The notes under the pieces were generated by a model, which did not search any database, was not told the DNA's origin, and saw only the letters and a program-made list of their open reading frames with translations. A DNA stretch of 64,000 bases from UBA7803 sp041395905. Lineage in GTDB: Bacteria > Pseudomonadota > Gammaproteobacteria > Pseudomonadales > Azotimanducaceae. Location: contig JAWKZP010000010.1 of the NCBI GenBank assembly GCA_041395905.1, positions 1 to 64,000 on the forward strand, written 5' to 3'. This document shows positions 17,895 through 26,450 of the stretch, piece by piece. The first letter of the stretch is position 1, and each line of letters starts with the position of its first letter. The position numbers and the translations under genes are program-made.

Positions 17895-18956
17895 ATGGAT
17901 TTCGGGATCGCTGTAGCCACGAGCACGGAGTCGTGGAAAGTTGTGAAGCGGGCGGAAGAGCTGGGCTTCACGCACGCCTGGTTCTACGACACGCAGTTGC
18001 TCAATCCAGACGTATTCATCGGCATGGCGATGGCCGCGTTGAATACGAGCCGCATTCGGCTCGGCACCGGAGTGCTCATCCCGTCGAACCGCATCGAGCC
18101 GGTGACTGCCAACGCGCTGGTGACGCTGAACCGGATCGCCCCGGGTCGGATAGATTTTGGGGTAGGAACGGGCTTCACGGGCCGGCGCACAATGGGGCTT
18201 GGCGCGATTCCGCTGGCGCGGATGAAGACCTACGTGCAGCGTGTTCAAAGCCTCGTGCGTGGTGAGCGAATCGACTGGGATTTCGAAGGCAAGCAGCGAC
18301 GTATCGGGTTCCTGAACCCGGAACTGGGTCTCATCAACGTCGATGACCCGATTGCGCTGCACCTCTCGGCAATGGGGCCAAAGGCGAGAGCGCTCACCGC
18401 CGAGTTGGGCGCGGGGTGGCTGAACTTCGCCGCAGATGAGCGTGCAGCAGTCGCGTCGCTGCGCGACATGCAGCGTGCCTGGTCGAACCAGGGTCGAGCA
18501 GATGACTCGCTGTACTCGACATTGTTCGTGCTCGGTGCTGTGCAGAGGCCGGACGAGCCATTGGATTCGGAACGCATCGTCGCGCAGGCCGGGCCCTGGG
18601 TTTCCGTGTTCTTTCACAGCCTCGTCGAAACCACGGAACCGGGCGCGATGGAGGCGGCGCTGGGCGGGCCGCGCAGCGAGTTGCTGGAACGCTACCGGCA
18701 GGTCTACCTGAACTATCCGCAGGCGGAGCGTCACCTGCACAATCACCGCGGGCACCTCATGTTCGTGCGCGACGACGAGCGCTTTCTGATTAGGCCGGAC
18801 CTCATCGCATCCATGACCTTCACCGGCCCGCCCGTGATGTTGCGGGAGCGGGTAGATCGGCTTGCGGCAGCGGGATACAACCAGTTCTGCGTTCAGCTGG
18901 TGGAAGGCCAGGAGGGCGCCATCGAGGAGTGGGCGGAGGTTCTGGGGCTCAAGTGA
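17895..18956 (+). CDS. Luciferase-like (LLM) flavin/F420-dependent oxidoreductase
   Basis: The 353-residue protein opens with MDFGIAVATSTESWKVVKRAEELGFTHAWFYDT, the first strand-helix unit of the bacterial luciferase TIM barrel. RLGTGVLIPSNRIEPVTANALVTLNRIAPGRIDFGVGTGFTGRR gives the second and third conserved strands. Members use FMNH2 or F420H2 for monooxygenation, sulfonate cleavage or alcohol oxidation. In a gammaproteobacterium FMN is likelier, but this is family knowledge. The start has a GGGAGGGG site. It follows the phosphatase with a 24-base gap. Confidence 0.85.
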   Translation: MDFGIAVATSTESWKVVKRAEELGFTHAWFYDTQLLNPDVFIGMAMAALNTSRIRLGTGVLIPSNRIEPVTANALVTLNRIAPGRIDFGVGTGFTGRRTMGLGAIPLARMKTYVQRVQSLVRGERIDWDFEGKQRRIGFLNPELGLINVDDPIALHLSAMGPKARALTAELGAGWLNFAADERAAVASLRDMQRAWSNQGRADDSLYSTLFVLGAVQRPDEPLDSERIVAQAGPWVSVFFHSLVETTEPGAMEAALGGPRSELLERYRQVYLNYPQAERHLHNHRGHLMFVRDDERFLIRPDLIASMTFTGPPVMLRERVDRLAAAGYNQFCVQLVEGQEGAIEEWAEVLGLK

Positions 18957-19099
18957 CGCGCGCTGGTGCGCCGCAATAGAGCAGTCTGCACCAGACTGGT
19001 GCGCAGCCGCGGCTCTGCGTCGATCGTCTTTTCCGGCTAACTACGGTTGGGTCTCAGCAACTCATTGAAAATAAAAGGGGTTTTCCCCGTTCTGGAAAC

Positions 19100-19115
19100 T
19101 GGCACGGCAAGTGCA
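19100..19115 (+). promoter_or_regulatory. Sigma-54-like promoter
   Basis: TGGCACGGCAAGTGCA has the invariant GG (19101-19102) and GC (19113-19114) separated by exactly 10 bases, and TGGCAC matches the -24 consensus fully. The -12 side is GTGCA instead of TTGCA. Predicted transcription would begin near 19126. No upstream activator site was identified. Confidence 0.6.
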
Positions 19116-19125
19116 ATAAGAGAGG

Positions 19126-19236
19126 TGACGTCCGGTGTCGACTCTCTCCCCTTAGACCTCAACCGGCGTTGGACTCCTCAGGGAGTCCTCTAGGCACCCG
19201 GTCTTCCCTCTCCCCTCGGGCCGGGTGCCTACTTTA
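19126..19236 (+). ncRNA. Candidate small RNA with two CU-rich-loop hairpins
   Basis: Downstream of the sigma-54-like promoter there is no ribosome site or reading frame. Hairpin one is GGACTCC-TCAG-GGAGTCC (19171-19188). Hairpin two pairs AGGCACCCGG (19192-19201) with CCGGGTGCCT (19221-19230) around a loop rich in C and T, then ACTTTAA. The CUCCUC-like single-stranded segments are complementary to Shine-Dalgarno sequences, as in several regulatory RNAs. The terminator tail is weak. It could instead be a long 5' leader of the hydrolase/OsmC gene. Confidence 0.4.
19192..19236 (+). terminator. 10-bp perfect hairpin with short T tail
   Basis: AGGCACCCGG and CCGGGTGCCT form a perfect 10-bp stem with a 19-base pyrimidine-rich loop, followed by ACTTTAAC. 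It resembles a rho-independent terminator with a poor U-run. Confidence 0.45.
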
Positions 19237-19363
19237 ACTCTCCCCGCGCCACGCCCTGTCGGCTCGCTCGCGTCAGCGCTTCCGTGTGATCTCGACTATC
19301 CGGCGGCCGCAGACGTTATCGTCGGTTTGTGCCATGGTTGGCTGATCGCAGCCGGAGACCGCC

Positions 19364-20620
19364 ATGCCCACACGCAGGAAGGTGAGTTTTCAGAACGCGC
19401 AGGGCGTGCGGCTGGCTGCCGCGCTCGAACTGCCGGATCGCACGCCGCGCGCCTACGCGCTGTTCGCCCATTGTTTCACCTGTGGCAAAGACAACGCCGC
19501 GGCCGCGCGAATTTCCCGAAGTCTGGCCGTGGAAGGGATTGCGGTGCTGCGCTTCGACTTTACTGGTCTCGGCGGCTCCGAGGGTGACTTCGGCAACGCC
19601 AGCTTTTCCTCGAACGTCGAGGATCTCGTCGCAGGAGCCGACTACCTGCGCTCGACTTACGAGGCACCGCAGTTGCTGGTTGGCCACAGTCTGGGGGGGA
19701 CTGCTGTGCTGGCTGCTGCGTTCGAGATTCCCGAGGCGCACGCGGTCGCAACCATTGCGGCGCCGGCCGCCCCGAGCCACCTGCTGCGCCACCTCGACGG
19801 GCAGCTGGACGAAATCGAAACCCGAGGCGAGGCGACCGTGCAGCTTGGGCCGAGATCCTTTCCGATCCGGCGCCAGTTCATCGAAGATCTCGATCGGCAT
19901 TCGTTGCTGGCACGCCTGCCGCGGCTGAAGCGTGCGTTGCTCCTGATGCATGCGCCGCTCGACGACATCGTGAGTATCGATCAGGCCAGCCAGCTGTTCG
20001 CCGCAGCCCGACACCCTAAGAGCTTCGTCTCGCTGGATGGTGCCGATCATCTGCTTTCCAGGCATGCCGATGCACAGTATGTGGCCCGCACCATCGCTGC
20101 GTGGGCGGACCGCTACCTGCCAGCGCCGCCCGAGAGCCCGGTTGTCCGGGCGCCGGGGGGCGAAGTTCTGGTGGGTGAAGGTAACCGGCGCTTTCTGCGG
20201 GAGGTCTCCACCGATGATCACCACTGGCTTGCAGATGAACCGAAGGCTGCCGGTGGAGATAATCTTGGACCGGACCCCTACGAGCATCTGCTGGCGGCGC
20301 TCGGCACGTGCACGTCGATGACGCTGCGCATGTATGCCAATCGAAAGGAATGGCCCCTCGAGGACGTTCGTGTGCGGTTGTCCCATGTCCGGGAGCATCG
20401 GCAGGATTGCGCCGGATGTGACGAGAAGCCGCTTCAGCTGGACGTGCTGCGGCGTTTCATCAGTCTTGCCGGTCCGCTCTCCCCTGATCAACGCGCGCGG
20501 CTGCTGGAGATCGCCGATCGCTGTCCGGTTCACCGCACCTTGCGCGGAACCCTCGCGATAGAAACAGAGCAGGAAACGCTGGAGCCGCAGGGCCCCAACG
20601 GCGTTGCGCCAGTGCGATAG
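19364..20620 (+). CDS. Bifunctional alpha/beta-hydrolase / OsmC family fusion protein
   Basis: Residues 1-255 are an alpha/beta hydrolase: the nucleophile elbow is VGHSLGGTAV (about residue 110), an acid follows in MHAPLDDIV and the His in LDGADHLLSR. Residues about 270-400 are an OsmC/Ohr-type domain with its two peroxidatic Cys residues in LGTCTSMTLRMYA and ADRCPVHRTL. OsmC proteins reduce organic hydroperoxides, so the fusion may first free a fatty acyl peroxide and then reduce it, an inference. Such fusions are known in proteobacteria, and the length (418) is normal. A GGAG site precedes the ATG. Confidence 0.9.
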   Translation: MPTRRKVSFQNAQGVRLAAALELPDRTPRAYALFAHCFTCGKDNAAAARISRSLAVEGIAVLRFDFTGLGGSEGDFGNASFSSNVEDLVAGADYLRSTYEAPQLLVGHSLGGTAVLAAAFEIPEAHAVATIAAPAAPSHLLRHLDGQLDEIETRGEATVQLGPRSFPIRRQFIEDLDRHSLLARLPRLKRALLLMHAPLDDIVSIDQASQLFAAARHPKSFVSLDGADHLLSRHADAQYVARTIAAWADRYLPAPPESPVVRAPGGEVLVGEGNRRFLREVSTDDHHWLADEPKAAGGDNLGPDPYEHLLAALGTCTSMTLRMYANRKEWPLEDVRVRLSHVREHRQDCAGCDEKPLQLDVLRRFISLAGPLSPDQRARLLEIADRCPVHRTLRGTLAIETEQETLEPQGPNGVAPVR

Positions 20621-20796
20621 GGCAGACGACTCGTCATGCCATGAGCTGAATCTGAAGGAACGGCGGCGCTCAGGTACATTTCACTCGCAACTCGCCCTGG
20701 CATCATGGGGAAATTTATCCCTTTCTATGTCAACATGGCGCCTTGGTTCATCAAACTGACACGCGACGGCGCCCCGGGCGCCGCCGAGACCACGAC

Positions 20797-21639
20797 ATGG
20801 CGGTCGAGCAGAAACTTCTCCAGGCGGCGCAGCGGATCCTCCGTCCGCTGGTGCGTGTGCTGCTGCGCAACGGCATTCCCTCCGATGCGCTCACCGAAGT
20901 GGTGCGCAAGACCTACGTGGATGTGGCCGCTGATGAGTTCGGCATCGCGGGCAAGCGCCAGACCCTTGCGCGAATATCGGTGATTACCGGCCTGAACCGC
21001 AAGGAGGTTGCGCGCCTGCAGAAGATCGCACCGGTGGACGATACCGATACGGTCTGGTGGAATCGCGCGGCTCACGTCATGGCGTCCTGGCTGCGCGATC
21101 CGGCCTTTCAGGATCGCAAGGGTGATCCCCTCGACCTCCCGTTCACAGGTAAAGCGCCGAGCTTCAGCGACCTTGTGCGCAAACACAGCGGCGACATGCA
21201 TCCAAGGGCCGTGGCAGACGAGCTGCTGCGTCTGGGGGCCGTGGAGGAGGTGGAAGGCCGGCTGCGAATGACCAGCCGCGGGTATGTGCCGGCAGCCGAT
21301 CCGGAGCGGATCATCGAAATTCTCGGTCGCGACACGGCCGAGTTCATGGAAACCATCGACCACAACCTGCAAAGCGAGGAGGAACGCCGTCTGCTTCAGC
21401 TCAAGGTGCTGTCGGACAACGTTCCTGCCGAGTATGTGGATGAATTCAATGCCTACTCCCGTCGCCTGGCGCGCGCCGTGCTCGAAGAACTGTCACGCTG
21501 GCTTTCCCAGCGCGACAGGGGCCGCGACTGGTCGGGTGACGACGAACGGGTAGTGCTGGGTCTGGGCGTGTACCAGATCAACAGAACGGCGCGTCCGGCC
21601 GCGGAAGCATCGGCCGACGCTCAGGAGCAGAAGTCATGA
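20797..21639 (+). CDS. DUF6502 family protein
   Basis: The 280-residue protein begins AVEQKLLQAAQRILRPLVRVLLRNGIPSDALTEVVRKTYVDVA, the signature opening of DUF6502 proteins, and continues with a helix-turn-helix-like ITGLNRKEVARLQ. The C-terminal half is helical and charged and has no known catalytic motif. Function is unknown; a DNA-binding role is conceivable. ATG 20797 is chosen where family similarity begins, since the longer frame from 20743 is Arg-rich. The stop overlaps the DUF5666 gene start (ATGA), so the pair is coupled. Confidence 0.78.
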   Translation: MAVEQKLLQAAQRILRPLVRVLLRNGIPSDALTEVVRKTYVDVAADEFGIAGKRQTLARISVITGLNRKEVARLQKIAPVDDTDTVWWNRAAHVMASWLRDPAFQDRKGDPLDLPFTGKAPSFSDLVRKHSGDMHPRAVADELLRLGAVEEVEGRLRMTSRGYVPAADPERIIEILGRDTAEFMETIDHNLQSEEERRLLQLKVLSDNVPAEYVDEFNAYSRRLARAVLEELSRWLSQRDRGRDWSGDDERVVLGLGVYQINRTARPAAEASADAQEQKS

Positions 21640-23171
21640 AACGGTTCCGACTCTGGGTTGCCGCGCTGCTGTCGGCACTGGTTTTCGTCGCCTGCGGAGA
21701 CGGTGGCAGCACGCTCAGCGGCAGCGGCGGCTCGGGAACCGGATCAGGCGTCGTGGGCGGCGGTGGCTCCGGTGGCTCCTCGGGCGGCTTCCCATTCGGG
21801 TACGACACCGGCATCGGCGGCAGCGGTGGCATCGTCGGGCCGATCCAGGCGTTCGGCAGCATCATCGTCAACGATCGGACGTTGCACATCGATGGTGCCG
21901 AGTTCGAAATCGAGGGCGAGCCGGCCGGAACCGGCGCGGTCGGACAGGGCCGGCTGAAGGCCGGTCAGCAGATCATCGCCGTCGCGGACTTCGATTCATC
22001 CGAAGCCAGCGAAGTGTTCTATCGCAGCGACATCAAGGGTCCGCTGCTGAACCCGCCGACCATCGCGGACCTGCTTGCAGGTGACGCAGAGCTCGACGTG
22101 CTCGGCCAACGGGTGCTCACCAACGCGGCGACCCGATACGTGGGCGTGGCTCTGGATACGTTGTCTGTGGGCGACCTGCTTGAAGTCAGCGGAACCCGTG
22201 ACGCCACTGGGACCTTGGTTGCCACGTTCATCGAGCTGAAGTCGACGCTCGCCGAGTACAAGATCGTAGGCGCAGTTTCAGCGCTCGACAGCGCATCTTC
22301 GCGGTTCGCCATCGGCGGGCTCTCGGTCGACTATTCAGCTGCGACATTGGCCGATCTCGCTGCGCCTGCAGATGGCCTCATCGTGGAGGTCCGACTCGCC
22401 GCCATGCCGCTGCCGCTGCCGGATCCTGCAGCTGCAACCCGCATCGAGCTGCTGCCGCGCCTGGAGATAGGGCAGGGTGCGCACCTGGAGTACGAGGGCT
22501 ACATCAGCGGGTTCGTTTCCGCCCAGCAGTTCGTGGTGGGCGAGCTGGCGGTAACGACCACTGTGGATACTCAATTCGTGAACGGCACGCCCGCGAGTCT
22601 TGCCAACAACGTGAAGGTTGAGATCGAAGGCTCGGTGGATGCCGACGACGTGCTGGTGGCATCGCGAATCATCCTGAAACCGACTGAGGCCGTGCGCGCC
22701 GAAAGCACGCTGAGCGCCATCGATGCCGATGCGCAGACGCTGACCACTGCTGTCGGTCTGACGTTCCAGGTCCGGATGCGCACGGAATTCGAAGATGAGA
22801 GCGGCGGCACCGAAGGGCCGCTCGATTTCTCCGCGTTGCAGATCGGCGACTACGTGGCGATCAAGGGATATCTCGATGGTCAGACGCTGGTGGCTGCGGA
22901 GGTCGAGCGTGACGACCCGCTCGCCCGGCAACGTTTGCGCGCACCGGTGACGGCGATGGATCCCGCGTCCGGTACACTGGCCCTGCTCGACGTCCCGGTA
23001 ACCGGGGATGGGGGCACCATCACCAGCTACCTCGATGTTGCGGACCAGCCGATATCGCAAGGCGAGTTTTTCGACCTGGTGGAGGTCGGTACCTTCGTCG
23101 AGGCGCGCTGGGACCCGTTCGTTGCCACCAGTGAGGTCGCTACGCAGCTGAGTATCGAGCGCTCCCGGTGA
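21636..23171 (+). CDS. DUF5666 repeat lipoprotein
   Basis: The 511-residue protein starts with a signal peptide ending in LVFVACGD, a lipobox with Cys-20, followed by a Gly/Ser-rich linker of about 45 residues. The rest is a string of beta-rich units of the DUF5666 kind, seen as VGPIQAFGSIIVNDRTLHIDG, VSGTRDATGTLVATFIE and IEGSVDADDVLVASRIIL. It is probably anchored to the outer or inner membrane and faces the periplasm. Function is unknown. It is coupled to the DUF6502 gene, and this pairing suggests a shared process. Confidence 0.82.
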   Translation: MKRFRLWVAALLSALVFVACGDGGSTLSGSGGSGTGSGVVGGGGSGGSSGGFPFGYDTGIGGSGGIVGPIQAFGSIIVNDRTLHIDGAEFEIEGEPAGTGAVGQGRLKAGQQIIAVADFDSSEASEVFYRSDIKGPLLNPPTIADLLAGDAELDVLGQRVLTNAATRYVGVALDTLSVGDLLEVSGTRDATGTLVATFIELKSTLAEYKIVGAVSALDSASSRFAIGGLSVDYSAATLADLAAPADGLIVEVRLAAMPLPLPDPAAATRIELLPRLEIGQGAHLEYEGYISGFVSAQQFVVGELAVTTTVDTQFVNGTPASLANNVKVEIEGSVDADDVLVASRIILKPTEAVRAESTLSAIDADAQTLTTAVGLTFQVRMRTEFEDESGGTEGPLDFSALQIGDYVAIKGYLDGQTLVAAEVERDDPLARQRLRAPVTAMDPASGTLALLDVPVTGDGGTITSYLDVADQPISQGEFFDLVEVGTFVEARWDPFVATSEVATQLSIERSR

Positions 23172-23298
23172 GACCGAACTCGCGCTCTAACGGGATGAGG
23201 CTCATCGCGTAGACGGGGCGTCGGCGATTGATTTTGCCGGGTTCAGTCCACTACCTTGAGGCCAGCCCGCGAAGGACACACACCAGGGACAGATACGC

Positions 23299-23967
23299 AT
23301 GCCTGATTCACGGCCGCAGACGGCAGAGGACCATTATCGCGGTGGCCGAGCCGAGCACTACGAGGCGCACCACCGCAAGAATCTTCGCACGCGACTGACC
23401 ACCTGGCGCGAGCGGCAGGTTCTGGTCAATGCCCTCAGGGATGCCGGTAGTCCCCGCAGTGCGCTGGATCTACCCTGCGGTACCGGCCGGTTCTGGAGCG
23501 CCTTCGAACGTGCGGGCGTGGACGATCTGATTGCCGGCGATGCGAGTGAGGGAATGCTGGGGGTGGCAGCTGGAAACAGGCTCGGCGAACACCTGCCCTC
23601 GAAGCTGATTCAGAGCTCGGCGTTCGCCATGGATCTTCCGGACGACGCCGTAGATTTTGCGGCCTGCCTGCGCTTCTACCATCATTTGTCCCGTCGTGAG
23701 GACCGAATCCGCCTGCTTGCCGAGCTGCGGCGGGTGGCTCGCGAATATGTTGCCATTTCCCTCTGGGTGGATGGCAATCTGGGTGCGCTACGCAGGTTGC
23801 GGCGTCCCGCCAGGCCGGTGGAGGTAGGCTACGGACGCCGTATCTGTCAGAGGCGGCATGACGCTGAGGCCGAGTTTCGCGAAGCGGGTTTCAGCATCGT
23901 TCGTCACTACGATGTGTGGCCCCTTGTCGGCATGTGGCGCATGTATCTGCTGCGAATCGACGGGTGA
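23299..23967 (+). CDS. Class I SAM-dependent methyltransferase
   Basis: The 222-residue protein has motif I ALDLPCGTGRFWSAF (about residue 55), the acidic IAGDASEGML and a DFAACLRFYHHL segment. It ends in GFSIVRHYDVWPLVGMW. The substrate is unknown. Its stop overlaps the GTG start of the downstream lipopolysaccharide-kinase-like gene, so the two act together, perhaps on an envelope glycolipid. Confidence 0.82.
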   Translation: MPDSRPQTAEDHYRGGRAEHYEAHHRKNLRTRLTTWRERQVLVNALRDAGSPRSALDLPCGTGRFWSAFERAGVDDLIAGDASEGMLGVAAGNRLGEHLPSKLIQSSAFAMDLPDDAVDFAACLRFYHHLSRREDRIRLLAELRRVAREYVAISLWVDGNLGALRRLRRPARPVEVGYGRRICQRRHDAEAEFREAGFSIVRHYDVWPLVGMWRMYLLRIDG

Positions 23968-24581
23968 CCCGGGATTTCAGCGAACTCGTAAAGGCGCCGC
24001 AGCAACGCCGTGGCCACGGATTCAGCGTCGTCTATCGGGTTCCGGGTTGGCGCTGGGGCGCCAGCTCGAGCGAGGTCTTTGTCAAGACTCAGCGGGATTA
24101 CACCTGTCGCCCGGCATGGCGCCTGTGGCGCCGGACGCCGACGCTTAGGCGGGAACTGCGCGCGCTCAATGCCTGTGCGGCATTTGGTCTGCCCGTGCCG
24201 CGCGTCATCTGCTATCGGGAGGACGATGGTGTTGCCGAACTCGTCGTGGAAGGCATTCCCGATACGCTGCCGCTGGACGAGGCGCTCGCGAGGCCGGGCG
24301 CGAATCGGCAACGCATCGTCGCGAACGTGGCTCGCACCCTTGCGCTTCTGCATCGGCATGGCTGGGTTCACGGCGCGCTGGGGAACGCTCACGTTCTGAT
24401 TCAGACGCTCGCAGACGATCGCGTGGCGCTGATCGATTTCGAAAAGGCACGCCGTCGCCGAGCGCTCATAGGTAGGGATCTCGATCGATTCTGGCGTCGC
24501 ACTGGATGCATGTCCGGAGACGAGAAGGACCAGTTCCTCCGCATCTACCGAGAGGCCGCGCAGCACGACCGAAGAGGCTGA
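23964..24581 (+). CDS. InaA/WaaP-type lipopolysaccharide kinase-like protein
   Basis: The 205-residue protein is a small kinase-fold protein: an invariant Lys in VFVKTQRDY (about residue 38), a Glu-rich helix (RRELRALNACAAFGLPVP), the catalytic loop HRHGWVHGALGNAHVLI (about 130) and the metal-binding DFE in ALIDFEKARRR (about 158). This is the InaA/KdkA/WaaP family, whose members phosphorylate the inner lipopolysaccharide core. GTG 23964 gives GTGA overlap with the methyltransferase stop. A longer upstream frame is not supported. Confidence 0.85.
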   Translation: MTRDFSELVKAPQQRRGHGFSVVYRVPGWRWGASSSEVFVKTQRDYTCRPAWRLWRRTPTLRRELRALNACAAFGLPVPRVICYREDDGVAELVVEGIPDTLPLDEALARPGANRQRIVANVARTLALLHRHGWVHGALGNAHVLIQTLADDRVALIDFEKARRRRALIGRDLDRFWRRTGCMSGDEKDQFLRIYREAAQHDRRG

Positions 24582-24590
24582 CGGGTCGAA

Positions 24591-24896
24591 TCAGGGCTCT
24601 CGCAGGTCAATGGTCTCGCGCAGCTCCGTCTGCTCGCCGGGCGCCGTCATGCCGACCATCTCGCCGTAGGCGCTGCGGTGCACGAACGTGGCGACGCGGA
24701 TCCCTGCGCCGCGCAGCGCCTGTTGCGCTGCATAGCGGCTGCGAAACCTGAGCGTTGCCCCTCGGTGGTCGACCACCGGCGTGCGTCGATCATGGTCGAC
24801 GACGAAGAGCAGGTAGGACATGGGGCTGATCGCATGCACTTCGACGGTCGGGTGCGCACCCCGGTCGGTGAGCGCTTGCAGGTCTCTGAGCATCAT
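24591..24896 (-). CDS. DUF6482 family protein
   Basis: The 101-residue protein matches the DUF6482 pattern: MLRDLQALTDRGAHPTVEVHAIS, SYLLFVVDHDRRTPVVDHRGATLRFRS, and RSAYGEMVGM. It is a small cytosolic beta-rich protein of unknown function common in Pseudomonas-like bacteria. It is transcribed towards the kinase-like gene. A start at 24896 (M1) or at the next Met is possible. Confidence 0.72.
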   Translation of the reverse strand: MMLRDLQALTDRGAHPTVEVHAISPMSYLLFVVDHDRRTPVVDHRGATLRFRSRYAAQQALRGAGIRVATFVHRSAYGEMVGMTAPGEQTELRETIDLREP

Positions 24897-24970
24897 GATG
24901 GTTTCACATCGGGTTGACGAAGCGCATCCTAACCTCGGCCTCGTGAAAGTCGTGTCGGAGTGCGGTTCGA

Positions 24971-25684
24971 GTGATCAGACGGTTGGGCATCATCGGAGAT
25001 CTGCATGGCGAGCATGAGCGCCTGGAGACGGCGCTTGACTGGTTTGCCGGTCGGAAGCTCGACGCGCTGGTCTGCACGGGTGACGTGGCGGACGGGCGCG
25101 GCTGCATCAACCGCAGCTGCGCGCTGCTTCGCGACGCCGGGGTGGTGACGGTAGCGGGAAACCACGATCGCTGGCTGCTCGACGACCGGGTGCGGCACGT
25201 CGAAGGGGCGCACCATCTCAGCGACCTCGACGATGAGGCGCTGGCGTTCCTGCAGGCGCTGCCGGCGACGCAGAGCATCGCTACCGTGGCGGGCAGCCTG
25301 CTGTTGTGCCACGGTGTGGGCGACAATGATATGGCCAAGGTCTGGCCCGGGACCACTCGAAGCCGAATCGAACGCAGCCACAAGCTGGACGATCTGTTGG
25401 GTTCCGGCGCGCATCGATTCCTCGTCAACGGACACATGCACTTCCGGGTACTCATCGACTTCGCTCAGCTTCTGCTGATCAACGCCGGCACGCTGAAGGG
25501 CGATCACGCAGGCATCAGCATCGTCGATTTCGAGTCGGGGAGCGTGTCGGCCTATGACGTGAGTGACGGCCGGACTCCAACGCGCGTGGCTGAGCACAGC
25601 CTCGCACCTGCGCCGGGGCGACGGGTCTGGCGGGATACGCAGGAGTTCGACGGCGACTGGCAGCCGGTGATGTTGTACGCGTGA
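24971..25684 (+). CDS. Calcineurin-like metallophosphoesterase
   Basis: The 237-residue protein contains the metal motifs in order: GDLHGE, GDVADGRG, AGNHDRW, LLCHGVGDND and NGHMHFRV, all correctly placed for the two-metal phosphoesterase fold (YfcE/MJ0936-like). A GTG start at 24971 is used. It would hydrolyse a phosphodiester or a phosphoprotein, substrate unknown. A bidirectional terminator lies 30 bases downstream. Confidence 0.9.
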   Translation: MIRRLGIIGDLHGEHERLETALDWFAGRKLDALVCTGDVADGRGCINRSCALLRDAGVVTVAGNHDRWLLDDRVRHVEGAHHLSDLDDEALAFLQALPATQSIATVAGSLLLCHGVGDNDMAKVWPGTTRSRIERSHKLDDLLGSGAHRFLVNGHMHFRVLIDFAQLLLINAGTLKGDHAGISIVDFESGSVSAYDVSDGRTPTRVAEHSLAPAPGRRVWRDTQEFDGDWQPVMLYA

Positions 25685-25715
25685 AGTGCACCGGCGCGTG
25701 ACGATGATCCGGCGC

Positions 25716-25739
25716 AAAAAAAGGGGCCGAAGCCCCTTT
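25716..25739. terminator. Bidirectional rho-independent terminator
   Basis: AAAAAAAGGGGC-CGAA-GCCCCTTT is an A-run, 5-bp GC stem (extended by A/T pairs) and T-run. It serves the metallophosphoesterase (rightward) and the PEP-CTERM gene (leftward), which converge here. Confidence 0.8.
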
Positions 25740-25778
25740 CCGTCCGATCGTTTGCCCGATCGTGCCCGTTGACGGCCC

Positions 25779-26450
25779 TCAGGCGGATTGGCGCCGGCGC
25801 AGCAGCCCGATGCCGAGCAACCCTGCCCCAAGCAGAGCCAGCGAGCCCGGTTCAGGGACGCTGACCGGGGTCAGACGCAAGCCGGCCAGAGCGAAGTCGT
25901 GATCACCGTCGTCGCCGCTCCCGTAGGGGGCGATGGCGGCAGGCGCGGTCAGCGTGATCGCGAGCGTGCTGCCCAGGTCGGCGATGGATACGGTTTGAAA
26001 GCCGTGGGGGGTTGAGGACGGTGCCTGGAACTCCGTAGACGCGCCGTCCACCGTGATAATCGCGAACTCGTTTCTGAATATATCGAGCAGGAAGATCTCG
26101 ACGAGTTGGAACCCGTCTTCGATCGTGACCGTCATCAGCTCGCGATTGTTGATCTCGTCTGCATCGTTGTACCTCACGACACCCAGTCCGTCACCTTGAC
26201 CCGCAAGCGAGCCGCCGCCGCTCAAGGCGATGGCGCCAGGGGGCTCGCTGCCGCCGCCATTGAAGCTCAGCGTGCCGATGTTGGTGGCTACGTTGACCTG
26301 AACCCCATTATCCGTAGTGCCGAAGCTGGCCGTGCCGTTCGCGCCGGACCAGACAGAGGCGTCGGTGAAATCGATCAGCAATGCGTACGCGCCATTGGCT
26401 GCGGCCAGCATGGTCGTGATTGCGAGCGCCTTGAGAATGCGGGCTTTCAT
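25779..26450 (-). CDS. PEP-CTERM sorting domain protein
   Basis: The 223-residue protein has a signal peptide (KALAITTMLAAANGAYA) and a C-terminal sorting signal VPEPGSLALLGAGLLGIGLLRRR: Pro-Glu-Pro, membrane helix, basic end. Exosortase would cut at PEP and display the protein on the envelope or in the matrix. The middle region has beta-sandwich-like repeats (GTLSFNGGGSEPPG) of unknown ligand. ATG 26450 is chosen, since an upstream frame would put extra residues before the signal. No exosortase gene is in the window. A sigma-54-like promoter lies upstream. Confidence 0.88.
   Translation of the reverse strand: MKARILKALAITTMLAAANGAYALLIDFTDASVWSGANGTASFGTTDNGVQVNVATNIGTLSFNGGGSEPPGAIALSGGGSLAGQGDGLGVVRYNDADEINNRELMTVTIEDGFQLVEIFLLDIFRNEFAIITVDGASTEFQAPSSTPHGFQTVSIADLGSTLAITLTAPAAIAPYGSGDDGDHDFALAGLRLTPVSVPEPGSLALLGAGLLGIGLLRRRQSA

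Larger units (their letters stand above)
18957..19363. other. Gene-free gap with sigma-54-like promoter and hairpins
   Basis: No protein gene is supported in these 407 bases. From left to right it holds a small hairpin (18988-19002), an AT-rich stretch TTGAAAATAAAAGGGG (19065-19080) followed by TTTTCCCCGTTCTGG, a GG-N10-GC sigma-54-like site, two hairpins with CU-rich loops, and about 130 bases without clear structure before the hydrolase/OsmC gene. Confidence 0.6.

Noticed and set aside
25779..26450. Complete exosortase/PEP-CTERM locus
   Set aside because: Only one substrate gene is in the window; no exosortase, PrsK or PrsR was found.
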